A stretch of DNA of 64,000 nt. It comes from Albimonas pacifica. Lineage in GTDB: Bacteria; Pseudomonadota; Alphaproteobacteria; Rhodobacterales; Rhodobacteraceae. Where the stretch lies: NCBI RefSeq assembly GCF_900113695.1, contig NZ_FOQH01000015.1:30234-94233 (forward strand), in the 5' to 3' direction. The position numbers and the translations under genes are program-made. Below, piece after piece: positions 24,293 to 32,703 of the stretch. The notes beneath the pieces were generated by a model. It had not been told where the DNA came from. It did not search any database and saw only the letters and a list, made by a program, of their open reading frames with translations. Within the stretch, counting starts at the first letter, position 1. Each line of letters begins with the position of its first letter.

Positions 24293-26973
24293 TTGTCCCG
24301 CGTCTACATCGGCGGAAAGTTGAGACCCCCTTCGATCACGTCGGACCACCTGTCGCGCCGGCGGCTGGCGGAGCGGTTCCTGGCCGCCCCCGGCGCCCGC
24401 CTGACGGTGCTGCGCGCCCCCTCGGGCTTCGGCAAGACCATGCTGATGGCCGAGTGTCGCGAGGCGCTGGCCGCCCAGGGGCTGCGCACCGCCTGGCTCG
24501 CCCTCGACAACGCCGACAACGACGCCTCCCGTTTCGCCGCCGGCCTGGTGCAGGCGCTGGCCGAGCTCGGCGTCGAGGCGCCCGAGGGCGAGGGGGCCGA
24601 GGGCTGGCTCGCGCTGCTCGACCGGCTGGCGCGCCACGGGTCGGCCTTCGCCCTCTTCCTCGACGATTTCGAGTTCATCTCCGACGACGCGGTGCTGTCG
24701 CTGGTGCGCGAACTGATCGGCGCCTTCCCGCCCGGCGCGCGGCTGGTCGTCGGCTCCCGCACGCCGCCCGACCTCGGCCTCGGCCGCCTGCGCGCGCAGG
24801 GCCTGCTGCAGGAGTTCGACGCCGGCGACCTGCGCTTTTCCGGCCCCGAGACGGCGGAGTTCCTGACCCGCGCCCGCGGCCTGCGGCTGGCGGCCGAGGA
24901 TCTCGCCCGCCTGCAGGACAAGACCGAGGGCTGGCCCGCCGCCGTGCGCCTCGCCTCCATCGCGCTGGAGCGGCAGGGGGAGGGGTCGGACTTCGTCGCC
25001 CGCTTCTCCGGCTCCGACGGGGCGGTGGCGGAGTATCTGGCCGAGGACGTGCTCGCCGCCCAGCCGGCGGAGCGGGTGCGCTTCCTGCTGCGAACCTCGA
25101 TCCTGCGCCGGCTGGACCCGGGCCTGTGCGACGCGTTGCACCCGCCCGGCGGTTCGGCCGCGATCCTCGAGGCGCTGGCGGCGGGCAACGTGCTGCTGAC
25201 GCCCGACGACGGGGCGTTCCGCTACCATTCGCTCTTCGCTTCGTTCTTGCGCGCCCAGCTCGCCCGCCGGATGCCGGAGGAGCTGCCGGACCTGCACCGC
25301 GCCGCCGCGCGCTGGTATCTCGCGCAAGGCCGCCCCGCGCCCGCCATCGACCACGCCATCGAGGGGGGCGACGCCGCCTTCGCCGCCGACCTGCTGGGCA
25401 GGCACGCGCGCGGCTTCCTCGAGCAGGGGCGGATGCGGCTGCTGACCCGCTGGTTCGACGCGCTCGACCCCGCGGTCTTCGCCGGGCGGCCGGAGCTTCA
25501 GCTGGTGCGCGCCTGGGCGCTGTGCTTCACCCGCGGCCCCAGGCGACGGGGGAGCTGCTGGACGCGACCGGGGTCGAGGCCGACCCTCATCCCCAGATCG
25601 CCGCCGAGGCGCGCGCCGCGCGCATCCTGGTGCTGAGCATCTCCGACGACTACCCCGCCGCCGCGAAGCTCGCGCGCGCCGCGCTGGAGGGGCCGCGGCT
25701 GGAAAGCCGCTACGCCGCCGCGTCGCTGGCGAACTCGCTGGCCACGGTGTTCCTCGGCGTGGACGCCTTCGACGACGCCCGCCGCGCCCTGCTCGACGCG
25801 CGGCGCGAGGTGGGGGGCACCGCCGACCAGGCCGGGTTCAACGCCCTTTTCGCCGACGCGACCGAGGGGATCATCGACTGGCTGGAGGGGCGGCTGCGCG
25901 ACGCCGGCGCCCGCTTCCGCCTGGCGCTGGCCGCCGGGCGCGACGACCCGCTCAGCCGCAACGGGGGCAACGCCTGGGCGGCGCTGCTGCACGCGACCTC
26001 GCTTTACGAGCGCAACGACCTGCGCCGGGCGGCGCATCTCTTCCACCTGCACCTGCCGACGGCGCGGGACCTCGGCCTGGTCGATCACATGATCAACGGC
26101 CATGTCGTGCTGTCGCGCATCGCCGACGGCGACGGCGACGTCGAGACCGCGATGGGCCTGCTGGGAGAGCTGGAGCACCTGGCCGAGCGCCGGGCGCTGC
26201 CGCGCGTCGCCGCCTCCGCCCGGCTGGAGCGGGCGCGCCAGCTTGCGGGGCGGGGGCATCTCGACGCCGCGCGCGAGCAGCTCGAGCGCGCCGAGGACGT
26301 CGAGGTCTGGGCCCGCGTCGCTGCCCTGCGCCTGCGCGCCAACGACACCGAGTACATCGAGGTCGGCCGCGTGCGCCAGGCGCTGCACGAGGGCCGCCCT
26401 GCCGAGGCGCTGCCGATCCTGCGCCGCGAGATCGCCGCCGCCGCCGCCTCGGGCCGTCACCGCCGCGCCCTGCACCTGCGCCTGCTGGCGGGCGCCGCCC
26501 ATCACGCCGGGGGCGACTACGAGACCGCCGCCGCCTGGCTGGAGCGTCCGCTGGCCGACGCCGCGCGCGAGGGCGCCATGCGCATGATCCTCGACGAGGG
26601 GGAGCCGCTGGCCGAGGCGATCCGCGCGGTGGCCGAGCGCCATGCCGCCCACGGCGCCGGCGCCGCCGCCCGCGACCCGCATTTCCGCGCCTGGCTCGAG
26701 GACCTGACCGCCGCCATGGCTCCCCCGCGCCGCGCCGCGCCCGAGGTCGCCGGCGAGACCCTTCTCTCCGCCCCGATCGAGGCGCTGACCCGCAAGGAGC
26801 GCGAGGTGCTGCGCCTGCTGGCCGAGGGGCTGCCGAACGCGACGATCGCCGCGCGGCTCGGGGTGTCGGACAGCACGGTGCGCACGCACCTGCGCTCGAT
26901 CAACTCCAAGCTCGACGCGCGCAACCGCACCCAGGCGGTGGCGGTGGCGCGGCGGATGGGGGTGCTGGCCTGA
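24293..26973 (+). pseudogene. MalT/LuxR-type ATP-dependent regulator, interrupted by a frameshift
   Basis: About 893 residues when read across one frameshift. The TTG at 24293, preceded by CGGAGG, opens a STAND-type NTPase: Walker A APSGFGKT with K48, Walker-B-like FLDDFEF, and the RYHSLFASFL winged-helix region. This frame runs through FTRGP near 25535 and then into nonsense ending at 25636. The continuation, an alpha-helical repeat domain and a C-terminal LuxR helix-turn-helix (LTRKEREVLRLLAEGLPNAT), is in another frame. A single missing base in 25532-25536 explains this: adding one C restores TRRPQAT-ELLDA. Codon quality and conservation are good on both sides, so this is either a very recent loss or a sequencing error. 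It lies after TRAP operon 1 on the same strand and may have regulated it. Confidence 0.8.
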
Positions 26974-27007
26974 CGCGGGGCCTGCGGGCGCCCCGGCCCG
27001 CACCGGA

Positions 27008-27035
27008 GGCGCCCCGGACCTGATCCGGGGCCTCT
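27008..27035. repeat. REP-like dispersed palindrome, copy 4
   Basis: Arms GGCGCCCCGGA and TCCGGGGCCTC around CCTGA, a variant of the copies at 9181 and 20756. It lies between the convergent regulator and glycerate kinase genes. Confidence 0.6.
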
Positions 27036-27069
27036 CCCGTCGTCTGCCACGGGTTCGGGTCTGGGCGTT

Positions 27070-28329
27070 TCAGACCTCCGGCAGCACCAGCACCGCCCGG
27101 AAATCGTTGACGTTGGTCAGCGTCGGCCCGGTCTTCACCAGGTCGCCGAGCGCCTCGAACAGGGTGTAGCTGTCGTGCCCCGCCAGCATCTTGCGCGGGT
27201 CCAGCCCCGCCGCCCGCGCGCGCGCCAGCGTCTCGGGGCCGACCTGCGCGCCGGCCGCGTCCTCGGTCCCGTCGATGCCGTCGGTGTCGCCAGCCAGCGC
27301 GTGGATGCCCGCGCGCCCGTCCAGCGCCACGGCGAGCGCCAGCAGGAACTCGGCGTTGCGCCCGCCGCGGCCGGGGGGCTCGGCGCCGATGGTCACCGTG
27401 GTCTCGCCGCCCGAGAGCAGCACGGCGGGGGCCGGGGCGGGGGTTGCGTGATCGGCGACGGCGCGGGCGATGCCGGCCATCAGCGTGCCGGCCTCGCGCG
27501 CCTCGCCCTCCAGCGCGTCGCCGAGCAGCACGGGCGTCACGCCGGCGGCGCGGGCGACCGCGGCGGCCGCCTCCAGCGAGGCCTGCGGCGTGGCGATCAG
27601 GCGGTAGTCGGGGGTGAAATCGGGCTGCGCCTCGGCCGGCTCCTCCAGCAGCCGGCGGGCCGCGTCGGGCAGGTCGGGGCCGAGGCGGGCGATCAGGTGC
27701 GACAGGTCCTCCGACGCGGTGGGGTCGGGGACCGTGGGACCCGAGGCGATGGCCTCGGGGTCGTCGCCGGGCACGTCGGAGATCGCCAGCGTCACCAGCC
27801 GGGCCGGGGCCGCGGCGCGGGCGAGGCCGCCGCCCTTCACCTTCGAGAGCCTGCGCCGCACCCGGTTCATGTCGTCGATGGCGAGCCCCGACTTCAGCAG
27901 CAGCCGGTTGACCGCGATCTTCTCGTCGAGCGTCAGGGGCTCGCGCGGCAGGGTCATCAGCGCCGAGCCGCCCCCCGAGATCAGCGCCAGCACCAGGTCG
28001 CCCTCCCGGGCGGAGGCGGCGACTTCCATGATCTCGCGCGCCGCCGCCTCGCCGGCGGCGTCGGGAGTGGGGTGGGCGGCCTCGCGCACGACGATGCGCT
28101 CGGTGGGGACGGCGTGGCCGTAGCGGGTGACGACGACGCCCGAGAGGTCGACGTCGGGCCAGGCCGCCTCCACCGCGCGGGCCATGGCGGCGGCGGACTT
28201 GCCGGCGCCGACGACGAGGCAGCGGCCGGAGGGCTTCTCCGGCAGGAAGCCCGCCAGCACCTTCGCGGGGTCCGCGGCGGCGACGGCGGCGTCGAAGAGG
28301 GCGCGCAGCAGGGCGCGGGGCTCGCTCAT
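27070..28329 (-). CDS. ttuD: Glycerate 2-kinase (MOFRL family, TtuD-like)
   Basis: A 419-residue cytoplasmic enzyme of the GckA/TtuD family, long annotated as hydroxypyruvate reductase in tartrate operons but shown for several members to be glycerate 2-kinase. The N-terminal domain has VVGAGKSAAAMARA, the EAAHPTPD segment and the nucleotide-related LALISGGGSALM loop; the C-terminal MOFRL domain has LLSGGETTVTI, PPGRGGRNAEF and AGDTDGIDGTEDAAGA. It starts four bases after the tartrate dehydrogenase gene, so the two are co-transcribed. It would phosphorylate glycerate formed from tartrate to phosphoglycerate. The symbol is by analogy with the Agrobacterium ttu operon. Confidence 0.85.
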   Translation of the reverse strand: MSEPRALLRALFDAAVAAADPAKVLAGFLPEKPSGRCLVVGAGKSAAAMARAVEAAWPDVDLSGVVVTRYGHAVPTERIVVREAAHPTPDAAGEAAAREIMEVAASAREGDLVLALISGGGSALMTLPREPLTLDEKIAVNRLLLKSGLAIDDMNRVRRRLSKVKGGGLARAAAPARLVTLAISDVPGDDPEAIASGPTVPDPTASEDLSHLIARLGPDLPDAARRLLEEPAEAQPDFTPDYRLIATPQASLEAAAAVARAAGVTPVLLGDALEGEAREAGTLMAGIARAVADHATPAPAPAVLLSGGETTVTIGAEPPGRGGRNAEFLLALAVALDGRAGIHALAGDTDGIDGTEDAAGAQVGPETLARARAAGLDPRKMLAGHDSYTLFEALGDLVKTGPTLTNVNDFRAVLVLPEV

Positions 28330-28333
28330 CGCC

Positions 28334-29404
28334 TCAACCCAGAGCGTCGGCGATGGCCTTGCCGCAGGTCTGCGTGTCCGCCGTGCCGCCGAGGTCGCGG
28401 GTGCGCAGCTTGGGCTCGGCCAGCACCCGCTCGATCGCCGCCACGATCTCGGCCGCGGCCTTCGGGTGGCCGAGGTGGTCGAGCATCATCGCCCCCGCCC
28501 AGATCTGGCCCACCGGGTTTGCGACGCCCTGGCCGGCGATGTCGGGCGCCGAGCCATGGACCGGCTCGAAGAGCGAGGGGAACTTGCCCTCGGGGTTGAT
28601 GTTGCCCGAGGGCGCGATGCCGATGGTGCCGGTGCAGGCGGGCCCGAGGTCGGAGAGGATGTCGCCGAAGAGGTTCGAGGCGACCACCACGTCGAAGCGG
28701 TCCGGCGACAGCACGAAGCGGGCGGCGAGGATGTCGATGTGCTGCTTGTCCCAGGTCACGTCGGGATAGTTCGCGGCCATCGCCTCCACCCGCTCGTCCC
28801 ACCAGGGCATGGTGATGGCGATGCCGTTGGACTTGGTGGCCGAGGTCAGGGTCTTGCGGGGGCGGCGGTTCGCCAGTTCGAAGGCGTAGCGCAGGACGCG
28901 GTCGACGCCCACGCGGGTCATCACCGTCTCCTGCATGACGATCTCGCGCTCGGTGCCCTCGAACATGCGGCCGCCGACGGAGGAGTATTCGCCCTCCGTG
29001 TTCTCGCGCACGATCCACATGTCGATGTCGCCGGGGCCGCGGCCTGCGAGCGGGCTGGGCACGCCGGGCATCAGGCGGGCGGGGCGCAGGTTGATGTACT
29101 GGTCGTACTCGCGCCGGAACTTCAGCAGCGAGCCCCACAGCGAGATGTGGTCGGGCACCGTCGCGGGCCAGCCGACCGCCCCGAAGAACAGCGCGTCGGC
29201 GCCCGAGAGCCGGTCCTTCCAGTCGTCGGGCATCATCTGGCCGTGCTTCGCGTAGTGGTCGCAGGAGGCGAAGTCGTGCTCGGCGAAGGCGAAGTCGAGG
29301 GAGTGGCGCCTGGCGACCGCCTCCAGCACGCGCAGGCCCTCGGGGACCACCTCCTTGCCGATGCCGTCGCCGGGGATCACGGCGATCTTCAGGCGGTTGT
29401 CCAT
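28334..29404 (-). CDS. ttuC: Tartrate dehydrogenase / D-malate dehydrogenase
   Basis: A 356-residue NAD-dependent beta-decarboxylating dehydrogenase of the isopropylmalate/isocitrate family, TtuC/DmlA group. Visible are IPGDGIGKEVVPE at the start, LRPARL and DMWIVRENTEGEYS in the substrate site, the TKSNGI lysine, ASNLFGDILSDLG with its metal-binding aspartates and the FEPVHGSAPDIAG nucleotide loop. Enzymes of this group oxidise tartrate and D-malate and convert meso-tartrate to glycerate. The ATG follows GGAGG. It precedes glycerate kinase and lies downstream of the TRAP importer 2 genes, but a strong terminator (29461-29492) separates it from DctM, so it may need its own promoter or read-through. 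Tartrate versus D-malate preference is not decided by sequence. Confidence 0.88.
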   Translation of the reverse strand: MDNRLKIAVIPGDGIGKEVVPEGLRVLEAVARRHSLDFAFAEHDFASCDHYAKHGQMMPDDWKDRLSGADALFFGAVGWPATVPDHISLWGSLLKFRREYDQYINLRPARLMPGVPSPLAGRGPGDIDMWIVRENTEGEYSSVGGRMFEGTEREIVMQETVMTRVGVDRVLRYAFELANRRPRKTLTSATKSNGIAITMPWWDERVEAMAANYPDVTWDKQHIDILAARFVLSPDRFDVVVASNLFGDILSDLGPACTGTIGIAPSGNINPEGKFPSLFEPVHGSAPDIAGQGVANPVGQIWAGAMMLDHLGHPKAAAEIVAAIERVLAEPKLRTRDLGGTADTQTCGKAIADALG

Positions 29405-29460
29405 GGCGGTCCCTCCCTTGGGCTTCGTTCGAGGGCGGGAGGATGCGCCGGGGAAGGCGC

Positions 29461-29492
29461 AAAGAAAAGGGGCCGGCGCGGACGCCGGCCCC
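29461..29492 (-). terminator. Rho-independent terminator of TRAP operon 2
   Basis: On the minus strand, 20 bases past the DctM stop, a perfect 10-bp stem (GGGGCCGGCG and CGCCGGCCCC) around a 4-base loop is followed by TTTTCTTT. This is the clearest intrinsic terminator in the window. Confidence 0.85.
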
Positions 29493-29512
29493 CCGATCCG
29501 CGCGCGGCGGGA

Positions 29513-30823
29513 TCAGTGCGCCATCAGGCTCGGCAGCCAGGTCGAGAGCGCCGGGAAGGCGATCAGCAGGATCATGATCACCAGCTCGCAGGCCAGGAAC
29601 CAGGCGACGCCCTTGAAGACGGTGGCCAGCCCGACCGAGTCGCCGGCCACCCCCTTCACCACGTAGACGTTCAGGCCCACGGGCGGGGTCAGCAGGCCGA
29701 CCTCGATCATCTTCACCACGATCACGCCGATCCAGATCAGGTCCATGTCCAGCGCGTGGAACGCGGGCAGGAACACCGGCAGGGTCAGCAGCATGACGCC
29801 GATCGGGTCCAGGAACATGCCCAGGATCAGGTAGATCACCGCCAGCGCCATCACCAGCGCCACGGGACCGAGGTCCAGGTGGGCGACGGTGTCGGCGATG
29901 AAGGTCGGAACGCCCGCCAGCGCCAGGAACCGGGTCAGCATCACCGCGCCGATGGCGAGGAAGAACAGCGACGAGGTGGTGCGCATCGCATCGCCCACGC
30001 TGTCGGCGATCACCTTCCGGGTCAGCCGCCCCTGCGCCGCGCCGATCACGAAGGCGAGGAACGCGCCCAGCGCGCCCGCCTCGGTCGGGGTGGCGAGGCC
30101 CGAGTAGATCGCGCCCACCACGCCCAGCACCAGCAGCGGCATCGGCCAGACCTTGGCCAGCGCGGCGAGCTTCTCGGCCATCGTCACCTTGATCGCGACC
30201 TTGGGGGCCAGCGAGGGGGTGATGATGCAGCGGGTGACGATCATCACCGTGTAGAGGCCCGCGGTCATCAGGCCGGGGATGATGCCCGCGATCAGCAGCG
30301 AGCCCACCGACTGCTCGGTGAACCAGCCGTAGATCACGAAGGCGATCGAGGGCGGGATCAGCGCGCCCAGCGTGCCCGAGGCCGCCACCGTGCCGGTGGC
30401 CAGCGCCTTGTCGTAGCCGAACTTCAGCATCTCGGGGATCGCGAGACGCCCCACCGCGGCCGAGGTCGCGACGGACGAGCCGGAGGCGGCCGCGAAGCCC
30501 GCGGCGGTGAAGTTGGTGGCGACCGCAAGCCCGCCGGGCAGCTCGTTCAGCCATAGCCGCGCGGCGGTGTAGAGCGAGCTGGTCAGGCCGGTCTGGTAGG
30601 CCGCGGCGCCCATCAGCAGGAACATCGGCACCGCCGACAGCTCCCAGCTCGCGGCGAAGTCATGGGGCAGGGAGCCCAGGATGCCGAGCGCCGCGCGCTC
30701 GTTGCGCAGGAAGATGATGCCCACGAAGGAGACCGAGCCCAGCGCGAAGGCGATCGGCACCCGGGCGGCCAGCAGAACGAGGATCGCGCCGACCCCGAGG
30801 CCGCCGATCATAAGACTGTCCAT
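29513..30823 (-). CDS. TRAP transporter large permease, DctM-type
   Basis: A 436-residue multi-helix inner-membrane protein, the transport subunit of TRAP importer 2. It carries the same blocks as the DctM at 21513 (VPMFLLMGAAAYQTG, ASGSSVATSAAVGRL, SGTLGALIPPSIAFVIYGW, TPPVGLNVYVVK), so the two are clear paralogues. The ATG follows GAGGAG and starts 10 bases after the DctQ stop. It is the last gene before a strong terminator. Together with DctQ and one or both of the two binding proteins upstream it would import a carboxylate, plausibly tartrate or D-malate from the genes downstream. Confidence 0.95.
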   Translation of the reverse strand: MDSLMIGGLGVGAILVLLAARVPIAFALGSVSFVGIIFLRNERAALGILGSLPHDFAASWELSAVPMFLLMGAAAYQTGLTSSLYTAARLWLNELPGGLAVATNFTAAGFAAASGSSVATSAAVGRLAIPEMLKFGYDKALATGTVAASGTLGALIPPSIAFVIYGWFTEQSVGSLLIAGIIPGLMTAGLYTVMIVTRCIITPSLAPKVAIKVTMAEKLAALAKVWPMPLLVLGVVGAIYSGLATPTEAGALGAFLAFVIGAAQGRLTRKVIADSVGDAMRTTSSLFFLAIGAVMLTRFLALAGVPTFIADTVAHLDLGPVALVMALAVIYLILGMFLDPIGVMLLTLPVFLPAFHALDMDLIWIGVIVVKMIEVGLLTPPVGLNVYVVKGVAGDSVGLATVFKGVAWFLACELVIMILLIAFPALSTWLPSLMAH

Positions 30824-30833
30824 GTCGCGCTCC

Positions 30834-31400
30834 TCAGTCGGCGAGGGTGATGTGGTCGGGGTCGGAGATCGGCCCGTGGGGGTCCGTCTCGGACAGCACG
30901 TGCCGGCCGGTCAGCGCCACCGCGACCGAGTCGACCGCGTGCAGGAACAGCCACAGCAGCATCAGCACGCCGCCCACCGGCAGGAACCAGCGGGTCGGCC
31001 AGACCTGCAGGTCCATGGTCGCCGTCTCCCAGACCTCGCCGCGGCGGGTCATCTTCAGCGCCTCGTCGATGGCCTCGTTGCACAGGATGCCGACGTAGGC
31101 GAGGCCGATCAGGCAGCCGAAGAGCTTCACCCAGCCCAGCGCCCGGGGCCCGAGGTTCTGGGTGAACAGCTCGACCTCGAGGTGGTCCTCCTTGCGGGTC
31201 ACCTGGCCCAGCGGCAGGAACACGAGCGCGACCATGTAGTAGGTCGCCACCGTCTCCAGCGTCATCGGGATCGGCCAGTTGAAGAGGTACTTGCACACGA
31301 CGTCCAGGGTGATCTGGAGCATCATCAGAAGCATCACGGCGCCGGCGAGCCAGGCCGTGAGGCCGGCGCCGAAAGCCGCGATCCTTTCCAGGAGTTTCAT
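30834..31400 (-). CDS. TRAP transporter small permease, DctQ-type
   Basis: A 188-residue inner-membrane protein with four transmembrane helices and the DctQ pattern: TLETVATYYMVALVF after helix 2, a VTRKEDHLEVELF segment and a MDLQVWPTRWFLPVG block before the last helix. It has a hydrophilic C-terminal tail rich in Asp and His. It is separated by a hairpin-containing gap of 102 bases from the upstream binding-protein gene, and is close to DctM downstream. Confidence 0.92.
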   Translation of the reverse strand: MKLLERIAAFGAGLTAWLAGAVMLLMMLQITLDVVCKYLFNWPIPMTLETVATYYMVALVFLPLGQVTRKEDHLEVELFTQNLGPRALGWVKLFGCLIGLAYVGILCNEAIDEALKMTRRGEVWETATMDLQVWPTRWFLPVGGVLMLLWLFLHAVDSVAVALTGRHVLSETDPHGPISDPDHITLAD

Positions 31401-31462
31401 TCGGACCTCGAGAGTCTTGGGGGAAGGGTCGGGCCCCGGACGGCGACCCGGAGTCCGGGGGC

Positions 31463-31496
31463 GCCGCGCCGCCGACGTCTTCGCCGGCGGCGCGGC
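31463..31496. terminator. Hairpin between DctP2 and DctQ
   Basis: A perfect 12-bp GC stem (arm GCCGCGCCGCCG) with a 10-base loop directly follows the second binding-protein gene. Without a T-run it likely attenuates or protects mRNA, keeping binding protein in excess over permease. Confidence 0.5.
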
Positions 31497-31502
31497 CGGG
31501 GA

Positions 31503-32615
31503 TCAGGGCTGGACCTTGGAGAAGATCTCGCGGCGCAGCGCTTCCTCGAAGGTCTTCCTGCCGGCCTCGTCATGGTCGATTTCGGCGACGATGCCCTGCC
31601 ACTTCTCGAGGATGGCGCGGAACGAGGCGACGGTCTGCTCGGCGTCCTGGACGCCGTCTTCCTTCGCCTGGGCGATCACGGCCTCCCACTCGTTGGCGCG
31701 CATCTCCTCGAGCTTGTCGAGGAAGGCCTGGTCGGGCTGAACCACCTGGCCGCCCTTCTCCTTGGTCTCGGCGATGCCGGCGGCGTCGTCGGCGAAGGAG
31801 GCCCACTTGATGTCGGCGAGCAGCTGCGGGATCTCGTCGAGGATCACCTGCCGGTTCTCCTCGCCCATCGCGTCCCAGGCGTCGAGGTTGACCGACAGCG
31901 TCAGCGTCGACACGTAGCCGCCGATCGGCGTCTCGATGATCGAGGTGACGAAGTCCTTGATGTTGTAGGTGTTGAGGTAGTTCGGCGAGCCGAGCGCGCA
32001 GTCGACCTGGCCGCGCTGCATCGCCTCGTACATCTCCGCCACGGTGACCGAGACCGGCACCGCGCCCATCGCCGACATCAGGTCGGCCAGGCGGGAGACC
32101 GAGCGCACCTTCTTGCCCTTCAGATCCTCGAGCGTCGAGACCGGCGAGGTGCACTGCAGGACGTAGGGGGTGGTCGAGTACCAGGCCAGGCCGATCTGGC
32201 CGTTGTCGGCGAAGTCGTCCTTGCAGCCCTCGCAGCCCAGCAGCTGCCACTCGTTCACCGCCGCGCCCCAGGCGAGGCTGTCGTCGGCCAGGATGAAGGC
32301 CGAGGAGATCACGGAGGAGTGGGGCAGCGCCTTCTTGGTGTAGACGTCGACGATCAGGCCGGAGTCCAGCACCGCGTCGTCGATCGCGCCCAGCAGCTCC
32401 TTCGGGCCGCCCATCGAGCCGCCCCAGAACGACTCGAACTCGACCTCGCCGCCGGTGCGCTCCTTGACCCGCTCGAAGAACGGGATCTGGCCGTCGCGCA
32501 TGGTCACGGCGGTCGGCTGCAGGAACGAGCCGTAGGTGTAGGTCTCGGCCTGGGCCGGGGCCATGGCGGCCACCGCGGCCGCGCCGCTCATGAGGGCGCC
32601 GATCGCAAGTTTCAT
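31503..32615 (-). CDS. TRAP transporter substrate-binding protein, DctP-type (second of tandem pair)
   Basis: A 370-residue periplasmic binding protein with a Sec signal peptide ending AQAE and an ATG following GGGAGG. It is a paralogue of the protein at 32704-33804, sharing the FWGGSMGGPKELLGAI, MYEAMQRGQVDC and REIFSKVQP blocks, and has four cysteines at 128, 131, 155 and 206 with the same spacing as the other two DctP proteins in the window. A basic residue pair in GKKVRSVSR probably holds the ligand carboxylate. It sits between two hairpins, upstream of the permeases. Confidence 0.93.
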   Translation of the reverse strand: MKLAIGALMSGAAAVAAMAPAQAETYTYGSFLQPTAVTMRDGQIPFFERVKERTGGEVEFESFWGGSMGGPKELLGAIDDAVLDSGLIVDVYTKKALPHSSVISSAFILADDSLAWGAAVNEWQLLGCEGCKDDFADNGQIGLAWYSTTPYVLQCTSPVSTLEDLKGKKVRSVSRLADLMSAMGAVPVSVTVAEMYEAMQRGQVDCALGSPNYLNTYNIKDFVTSIIETPIGGYVSTLTLSVNLDAWDAMGEENRQVILDEIPQLLADIKWASFADDAAGIAETKEKGGQVVQPDQAFLDKLEEMRANEWEAVIAQAKEDGVQDAEQTVASFRAILEKWQGIVAEIDHDEAGRKTFEEALRREIFSKVQP

Positions 32616-32656
32616 GGGGGTCCTCCCTTTGGGTCTTCAGCGTTGATTTCGGTGGG

Positions 32657-32693
32657 CCCGCGCCGCCCCTCGCTCCCACCGGGGCGGCGCGGG
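32657..32693. terminator. Hairpin between tandem DctP genes
   Basis: A perfect 13-bp GC stem (arm CCCGCGCCGCCCC) with an 11-base loop lies just after the first binding-protein gene and 40 bases before the start of the second. Likely an attenuator or transcript stabiliser. Confidence 0.5.
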
Positions 32694-32703
32694 ATCTCGG
32701 GGA

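Noticed and set aside
22892..25405. Long minus-strand frame spanning DctP and the regulator
   Set aside because: Crosses a gene boundary, overlaps two well-supported genes and gives a Gly/Val/His/Arg-rich shadow peptide.
25529..25540. Programmed -1 ribosomal frameshift in the MalT-like gene
   Set aside because: No classical X-XXY-YYZ slippery heptamer or downstream pseudoknot is evident, and regulators of this family are not known to use frameshifting; a lost base or read error is simpler.
28127..30556. 809-codon plus-strand frame over ttuC and DctM
   Set aside because: Antisense to two genes with unmistakable family motifs; composition is typical of shadow translation.
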